Assembly (NCBI GenBank): GCA_019059635.1
Contig: JAGVRJ010000009.1
Coordinates: 715,001-779,000, forward strand
Source of the DNA: Proales similis
Taxonomy: Eukaryota > Rotifera > Eurotatoria > Ploima > Proalidae
Length of the DNA: 64,000 nucleotides
Direction of reading: 5' to 3'
Below the pieces are notes generated by a model. The model saw nothing but the letters and a program-made list of their open reading frames with translations, did no database searches and was not told the origin of the DNA. The position numbers were made by a program, and so were the translations under genes. This document shows, piece by piece, positions 56,284 to 64,000 of the stretch (the first letter of the stretch is position 1; every line of letters begins with the position of its first letter).

Positions 56284-59200
56284 TCAAATGCCGTTGGCGA
56301 ATGTTCGGATAGACAATGTGCCGTCAGCTCCGCAAGAAAGAAGCTGATTGTTGGGCGTGTAATAAATCTGATTCACGCCGGAGTTGAATGTACGAATCAG
56401 GGAGGACTTGGAATGCTCGCCACTAAATATGTGTTTTTGCTCTAGAGTCCGCAGGTTCCAGAGCTTCACGTTGCCTTCACTCGAGCCGGTCGCAATCGAG
56501 TACTCGTTCGGGTCGAGGGCAATTGCTTTGACCGATGACTCGTGCGCAACAAACTTTTGCAACTTGCTATTCGCTCGAACGTCGTAGATATTCACTTCGC
56601 CCTTTCGCGAGCCGCAATAGGCAAGATGGTTTAGCGGCGAGAAAGCGACACAGCTCGCCGAGGTGACATCAGGCTCGCGGAACGTTTTAACCAGCGACTT
56701 GTGCGCAGGGAGTAAAGTGTCCCATATTGACACTGTATAGGAGTCTGACGATGCTCCAACAGTCAATATTAGACTAGACGAGTCGATGAATACGAAATCT
56801 TGAATCATCTTGTGACACCTCAACGCCTTGAAAAAAAAAGAGTTGAAACGCCACCGGACTTGACTTGAGTCGGCAAAATTGTTAATTACCAAATATGGCT
56901 TGAATGAACAGCCCAATAGCTGGTACAAGTTCAGATATCCGTCGGTATCACTCACGCCGAATTTGTTTCCATACTGATTGAACAAGAGCTTAGTGAGTTT
57001 CGACGAAGACTTTTCGCTTTGTTTATATGAAGAGAGCGCGTCCCTTGAGCCCCAATGCCACAGTCTGATGACACTGTCGTTTGAACCGCTCAGATCTATT
57101 GGTGTTTAGATGCTTTAATTGGGCACCTTTCAGCTTTTGATTCTTAAAGTTCTACTCACAGTAGGGCAAAGTCGGATGAGCGGCCAACTTTCTCGCTTCT
57201 CGTACCGGACGACGCAAGATCTACAAGTGACATGAAAAATATTCAATAAAATCAAGTAGAAACTAGACACTTGAAAAAAATTCATTTTCCAACAAACATG
57301 CAAACAAACGAAGCATGTACTAGACGACAGATAAAAGAAAAAACTCTCCAATGACCATCAACAAATGTGAGACAAGACACTGACAAACACAAAACCCTAC
57401 TTTGGGCATTAGATATTTTGTTCTCTCTGAAAGATATTTTGCAAACTGGGGATTGTGGATGAAGTTTAGATAATTGTTTGGGTTTATCTGTCGATTTGAA
57501 ATGTTTGCTGTAATGAGCTGATTGGCTAAAAGGCTTTTTACTTACAACATTGGACAGAGAGCCATTTCGACCGTTTTGACTCTTCAAAGGCGTCTCTGTG
57601 CTCACATTTGTGGCGTTCATAGCCGACGAATTGCCAACCACTAACAAATCGGAATAGTCCAAAATTGACTGAGTGCTAGATATTCAATTTGAGTTTAAAA
57701 GCCGAAAAAAGGAAGCGTTCAGGTGTACTCACTTTTGCAAGGCCAGAAGATCTATTTCTGGCTCGTCGTGACTCGGACTGTTTCGCAGCAGCAAATTGCG
57801 CATGTCCATTTCGATTATTTCTTTGTTAGTGCACAAAGACAGAACATTTTGGTCGCGCTAAAACGTAACGCAGTTGGAGCACTGTTCACTTGAAGGCCAT
57901 CTAGAGCAAGAGACCTACCTCGTTTAGACAGAAGCCGTAAATTGCTTCCTGATCTTTGTGCACTATTTTGTACGAACTAGTCAAAATTGGCGACTGATTG
58001 CTGCCAGTCTGATCGGCTGTTTCACTCGCTGTCTGTGGAGTTGAGAAAGTGTCGTTCTTTCTCAATCGATTATCTATGCTTATTTGGTTCGGAAGAACGT
58101 CTGCGTCTGTTTGCCGCTGGAATATGTATCGAATAAAAAAGTCGTGCAAGCATTTCTGATTGACCAGAAGATTCCACAAGCGCTTTAGGGTCAACACGCT
58201 TTTATCATCACTATAATCCAAATTCGAGAGTCAAGTTTCCATTCAAAAATAGACAATTGAGCACATTACATGAACGGAGTGTTGGCTGGGTCGAGCATTG
58301 ATTGATAGCGAATAATTCTAGGACCAACGTAGCTTAGACTGCTCGTGTCTGATGTGCTCGATCCGGGCAGGAAATCGTCAGGCGGCGGCGCCGAGTTGTC
58401 TAGTTGAGTTTCAATGAGCTCCATCCATTGCTCGAATGATTTTAGCAGCTGATGAACGAGCGGTGATAATGTGGCTATTTCTTGCACATCAATGCCCAGT
58501 ACAGGAATGAACGAGGCGATGTTGTTAACCGATAGTTTGAGTGCTGCATATCTAATCAGACACCAGCTGTACGATTTGGGATTCATGTGCTCCCAGTATC
58601 GTTTTCCATGTCTAAACGCATTCATCTAAGTTCACATCCATCAAATGAGTAAAGAAGTGAAGGATTACATCAGTTCCGGCTCGTCGTCCAGCACATCTCG
58701 CTTTCGATTTTCATCATCTTCTTCATCGTCCGAACTCTCAGAGCTCTTCTCTTCCAGTAGATCATCAGCATCGTCCCTCTTTGAATTATCCTAGCAAAAG
58801 TGAATTTTATTTCCTGTCTTGACCTGAGCCAGAGTCTAGAGCTTTTACCTTTTGTAAAAAGAAATTTATCATGCTAATCTGAGGCGCGACAAAATACTCG
58901 CGAGTGAATGTGCGCTCTTCAACGGGGCCGTCTTCACTCGGAGAGGGCACATGCCCTAGCCTTGCATTTATTTTGAATCGATGCTTGGCATTCTGATCGT
59001 TAGAGTCGAGCGATTTCATGCTCGTTCGATACTTGCACTCGGTCACACTACCGCCGCCGAACAGTTTGTTCCACAATGCTTCGTCCCACTTTTGACTGAG
59101 GATTCTGAACAGACTACTGGCGTCGTAGAATACGAACGCGTGAATGAACAGCGATGAATAGACCGCTACTAGAGACTCGAACAGAATTATCTTGAGGTTT

Positions 59201-62200
59201 GGCGCTTGAATGTCGATTTCACGCTCCAAAAGTTTGTTGAGGCTTGACACGCCCGGCCAGCTGCGTGGGCTTGAGTTGATCGTCTTGTGGACTCGATTTA
59301 ACTTGGCCACATTAAAGGCTTCGTTCTTTTTGACGCCTGATATGAGACAGTTGCTCTGATAGAATATGTTGCGGCTAAATCCTTGCATGCCAGTGCCGAC
59401 ACTATTGTCGCCAAGCACCAACGTGTCACTGTCACTTAGACATTGATAAATGCATGCTGAGAGTGAGACGGCGATTTCTTTCATTGTCGAGTACACGACT
59501 GGGCAGTCGAACACATTCGGCACGACTCTGATGCTCGAGATGGTTTTGAGCAAGTCAATCACATTGTCGTTGATCATTTTTATAGGTCCAGCCAGCACGT
59601 TGCCAGAGCTGGCTATGCAAGCTGATATTAACGGAATTGAGGTCGAAATGGGAACCGGAACCAAAAGCTGACGCATACTTCGATCTTCACTCAACTCAAG
59701 CATCAGCAGCATCAGTTCCATCCGCACTGAATAGAGGCCTCCTGAACTGGCGCAGTGAAGACTGCAGTAACTGAGGAACGTTCGCAATATGAACTCATTG
59801 GCGCGGAGCCACTCTCTTCTAGTTTTAAGTCGATTTAACTTGGCTTGAAGGGTGTTCTGGTCGCGAATAATCTGCTCATGAAGATTGACGGGCTGATCGC
59901 TTGAATTTTCGGTTCCGTTCAATGTATCTTGCAGATTAGTATCGTTCGCGTCGAAGAATCGCATGTTCTCTATCTCGTTCATTCGAGCCGGCTCGAAACC
60001 CGTTGTTTCTTTGAGTATTTGAATTTCTCTTTCGAGCCAGTAGTACATGTAATATCTTAATTGACCGCCGACAACTTCGAAGCCGCTTGCCAATGTGCAC
60101 ATTTCTTCGATCAGAATTTTCAACGAAGAGATGAATTTGAGCTGCTGAACAAATGTGTCAATGCGTCTATCGCCCGCATTCTCCGTTTCGTTGCTTGAAT
60201 TTGCATTGTTTTGGTCGTTTGTGGTTGATTGATTGTCTTTGCCTGCAGCCAGATCGTCATCACTCAAGTCTTCGCTGTCCGAATTGCCAAAACTCAAATC
60301 AAGTTCGAGTTTGTCCTCTTCAAATCGAGCCGTAGTCGGAGCAGACCAATCGAACATGTCGGCTTTTTCAACCGGCTTGTTTACTTCTACTTTGCCGACT
60401 TCTTGACCTGTCTTCGAGTCAGGTCTTTTGGCATTTGTCTCCGAGCTTTCACAAATGTATTTCGGAAGTCTTGATAGAACATCAATTGTAATCAGCGGAC
60501 ATCCGTTAACCAAGTGATAGAAGCCGGCAATAAAATGAAGCCTTCTTTCAACTGACGTCACCTGAGACAAAAATGATTTGTGACTGTTGCTCTCTGGCAC
60601 CGACGATGCAGTTACTTGTGAGCCGTCCTCAACAAGCTTTTGCCTCAACACCAGCGGATGGTGTTTCAAAAATGAATAAAAGTTGAACACGTGCGAAATC
60701 ATCGACTCCCGTCCATTTTCGATCGAACCAAAATGGGAAATAAGCGACGTGTTTTGGTATATGAGTTGGCTGTCCACATTGAATAAAGTGTCGAGCGCTT
60801 GTCGGTAGTCTTTGAGATACCAGTAGCACATGCTGCGAAGGAATGGATCCTGAGACGCCTTCTTAGGATCAGGTTCATCCGAAAGCTGTTCGGAATCAAT
60901 GCTCTCTTTGACTGCCGCATTCCTCACTAAGCTGTAGCCGAGCACCTCGGTGCAAAGAATTTTCTTCAAAAAGCTACTCGATACTTCGGCGTCGTTCTCG
61001 TAGAGTTTGATAATCACGATCGCTAGTTGCAGGTCGTTTAAATTTCGTATACAGACTTCGACCGCGTCTCTTAGCCGCCCGGCAAGCAAGAAAAAGGCAG
61101 CTGCATGCTCGAAACGCTGCTTGCCTAGCAGGACGAACGCATTCTTCAGTGCGGCCGTCTGCCATTTTGTGGTGCTGAAATCGTTTCGGAAAAATTCAGT
61201 CATTCGAATGTCATTCGCTGTCTTAAACAACACGCTCAGGACACCCTTCTTTTTCATGGCCAAATAGAATATGGCTGCATCGAGCGGGTCGTTGTTCTGC
61301 TGATAGGCACATTTAGCCACGCGTTCAATAAGTTGCCGCAGCAGAGTTGAACTCTTCAGCCACCAGCCGACACCGCACTGTCGCAGGTCAGACCAAGTGA
61401 TTCGCGCGCTGCCACCAATCTCGCCTTCGGCCGATGCATCCGTGCTGATCCTTCGCCTCGTCGACGCCTGAATAACCGAGTCGATGAGCTCCTGTTCGCA
61501 CTCGGAGTGAAACGCCCAAGCGAAATTGGCTGTTCCTAATCCTATCTCACTTAGCCGCTGGCGATGTGCTTGAGGAAGTCGAAGTATCAAATAACTGTAA
61601 CTCCTGAGCGCTAGTAGATACTTAAGGCCGCAATTATCAATTGTTAAACTCAACTCGTTTGGATCCGATTGAGATTGAGTTCGAGCTCGACTTAGCTGCC
61701 TCTTTGCAAATATGTCGTCTTGGGCAAAGTTTAAATCGCATTTTATGTTCGAAATTGTGTCGGCGAGCGCAACCAGATAGAGCTGGTCAACGCTGTTCAA
61801 TCCGTTTAGCTGAAGTCGAGTAAGATAGTCGGTGAGAAGCTCGCAAACTTTTGTATTAAACATTGACGGATTGTTCTTGGTGTTATTGAGCAGTCGTCGC
61901 TTGAACTCTTGTCTCTCTTTTTCAGCTTTACGTTCGCGCAGGATTGTTTGACGCTCACGTTCATCATCGTCCATGAATACACTCGAGTCCAAATCGATTT
62001 CGAGCTCTTGAAGATCAGCGTTTACCGCCGTTGACTGGAATAAATCTTGTTTGTCTTCGCCTCTCTCGTTCAGTTCTGTATTTTCGAGCACATCATCCTC
62101 GAATATCTCGTCGTCGGCCGCCATCAAAGCGTAGAGCGGCAGTGGCGGAATTGTTTCTACTTCGATGCAATTCAGTGTATTCTCTTCTGACACTTCGCTC

Positions 62201-64000
62201 ACACTACAGACAGACATCTTTCTTCTGAGCTTGAGTCGGATGTCGCGCTTCGACTTTTGTGTGAGTTCTACGTCGATAATGCAGCGAACCAAATGCATGA
62301 GAATGGCCTTAACCCGATTTATTTTGCCCGCGTTAGTCAGTTCGTACAGAAGCTTCGGATGGTATTGCGGTAGAACGGGCCACGCATGTTTGGTCTGCAT
62401 GAATAGGCCGCTGTCTTGAAGAAATCCGATCAGCTCGTTTTCATCGATTATTTTTGCTGGCGGCCGTTCGTCTGTTTCGTTTGAATTTCGTTTCACTTTT
62501 CGACGCTCGTTCTTCTTCGCCATTTTCTTCAGGCGCTTCAAATCAAACACGTTGTGATTGGGAGGAAGTATGTGCTCTATTTTCTTGTTAAAATCCTCTC
62601 GGCCAATCACTAGCTTTTCGCTTTCTTTCCAGCCGGGCAGAGGCGACCATTGTGAATAGACTTGCATTTCGGTATTCAGGCCGACTATTAGCAGACCATC
62701 TCGCACCCATTTTATTTGTGTAGGTAGCGCTTGCATATCATCGGCAGAGTCTAATTCAAATGAACGGAACAAAGTCCATTTGAGCATTGATTCCTTCAAA
62801 AACTGTTCGCATCGACTTGTTGTTCCCAAATGACTCGTTGAACTTTTCGCGTCAGATTTCGCGTTTACGCTCGAGTCTAGTCGACCGACTTGGGAATTAG
62901 TGCCCTTGATCACACCTGAGTAGATGAATATTTGATTTCCTATTCCGATGGTGAGCAAATGTGAGCCATTCTCCGACGAGGCCCAGTCGAGTTTGATGAT
63001 GCGACGAGTGAGGGCAATTGAATTGTCAATTGAATCAGCTCGTTGATAATGACGGCTCATGGAGAACTGACGTTTGACGGAAATCTTTGCCGCTGTGCTC
63101 GGTATTTCGGGCGCATTGTTCTCAGCATGAGACACCGAAGAATTGGAATTGTTTCCCGAAGAGCCCATAACAATGTGCTTGAACGATTGGCATGAGCGTG
63201 CTGGCTTTATTGGCTTATGCTTGCCGAATATATAGTTGAAATCAATGCCACAATCAATGTCAGGAAGTACAATGTTCTTTAGATCGAAGCAGTCCTCGAC
63301 TTTCCACTCTGAGCCGCCACTTGACTCGCATTCGTAAATGATCACTCTGCAGTTTGTGAAGGCCGATTCGGTCAACACCTCACTGATCGGATCCGAACTC
63401 GACTCTTCTTTTCGCTTGTATGCGATCGCCAGGCGGCTGTTATAAGCACAGGCGATAGTCAAGGGAATCGAATCGAGTTTGATTCTACTTGAGCTGTCAA
63501 TGTTGCAGTTCATTTGCCACTCGAAAAATTCAAACTGGTCGCCAGTTGCGTCAGGTCGACAAGACCAAAATCTGACCGTACCGTCTGAGCAAGCAGTTGA
63601 AAATAAATAGGGCACCTTGGACATGGTGAACATCGCACTTGAGGACAAGTCGGCAGCGGCCGAATCGGCACAAACAACGTAGACTTCTGGCGGCAGATTC
63701 AACACTTGCTGCGCCACTCGGCGACTAGTAATTGACATTCTGTTTCGCTTCGACTCACCAAAGTCAAATTTAGCCGATGACGAAAAGCTGGCCGGCGAGT
63801 CGATGTCAAACTGACTCTTTTTACTTGACTTGTCTTCCTGAGGCGTCTCGTCCGATTGAATTTGAATCTGCCACATGTGAACAATTTCTTCAAACTGCTT
63901 CTCGCTGCTGCGTGTTCTCTCCAAGAAAACCAGATAATACGTCTCGTCGAACTGAAACTCTTCGGTCGCGTTCTTTTTGATATCGCTCTGCTCTACAACC
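56284..64000 (-). CDS. DMXL: Rabconnectin-3 alpha (DMX-like), 5' end outside window
   Basis: DMXL/Rav1 proteins assemble the V-ATPase as part of the RAVE/rabconnectin complex on endosomes and synaptic vesicles. One huge exon runs from the window edge to about 58830. It contains N-terminal WD-like segments (VPYLFSTACSDGTVRFWSCR), a Rav1 C-terminal-type helical region (NFAWAFHSECEQEL, GVGWWLKSSTLLRQLIERVA) and long acidic linkers. Small exons follow, with PKSYSWCLIRYAALKL and KIVHKDQEAIYGFCLNE. The end is a WD40 propeller (GNKFGVSDTDGYLNLYQL, FSPLNHLAYCGSRKGEVNIY, LSCGADGTLSIRTF), stopping at 56284. A 63-nt intron at 56827-56889 is a multiple of three and stop-free, so a naive reading would add 21 false residues. 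The frame is open to base 64000 (DETYYLVFLERTRSS), so the N-terminus is missing. Confidence 0.95.

Noticed and set aside
58807..63924. Treating the 1705-codon frame and the downstream WD40 frames as separate genes
   Set aside because: Order and content match one DMX-like protein, and short GT-AG introns connect the pieces on the same strand.

Overview
The window is animal (metazoan) nuclear DNA. It holds intron-containing genes for animal-specific proteins: three innexins, a Mind bomb ligase, rabconnectin-3 and Rab21. Most introns are only about 50-150 nt with plain GT-AG ends. The innexins carry the extracellular signature CW.PA.FTG.HVEYTN.ICW, which to my eye is closest to spiralian (lophotrochozoan) innexins. 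I would not name a species. Host sequence is AT-rich; the only strongly GC-rich block lies inside a retrotransposon.

Layout. 1-3828 (+): 3' part of a Mind bomb E3 ligase. 4127-4921 (-): a small single-pass membrane protein with a short N-terminus, a juxtamembrane Cys pair and two YxN tail motifs, an architecture like the LAT-type adaptors. 6018-6964 (+): Rab21. 7216-13238: a complete Ty3/gypsy LTR retrotransposon with apparently identical 196-bp LTRs, a CATA target duplication, one gag-pol frame and a long antisense ORF in a GC-rich 3' segment. 14317-15581 (-): innexin 1. 15.6-31.5 kb: a gene-free stretch of nearly 16 kb.

31.5-42.1 kb is a rearranged repeat region. It has truncated LINE pieces and a family of intronless glycosyltransferase genes (-). 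Copy A (33553-36297) fuses a type II anchor, a GT8 domain, a GT32-like domain and a polysaccharide pyruvyl transferase-like domain. Copy B (39347-41101) lacks the last domain, and there are older fragments. A and B are almost identical except for three sharp patches of divergence, two of them next to GT8 active-site motifs.

42170-43417 (-) and 48434-50169 (+): innexins 2 and 3, head to head across 5 kb of gene-free DNA. 50791-about 52020 (-): a protein with degenerate DnaJ-type zinc motifs, probably SSUH2-like. 53763-55664 (-): a JmjC ribosomal oxygenase (RIOX2/MINA-like). 56284-64000 (-): rabconnectin-3/DMXL, cut by the right edge.

Functionally the neighbours are mostly unrelated. Mind bomb and Rab21 share endocytic and signalling roles, and DMXL assembles V-ATPase. 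The three innexins look like a loose cluster with large upstream regions. The likeliest undescribed items are the trimodular glycosyltransferase array with its mosaic copies, the antisense ORF of the retrotransposon and the LAT-like membrane protein.
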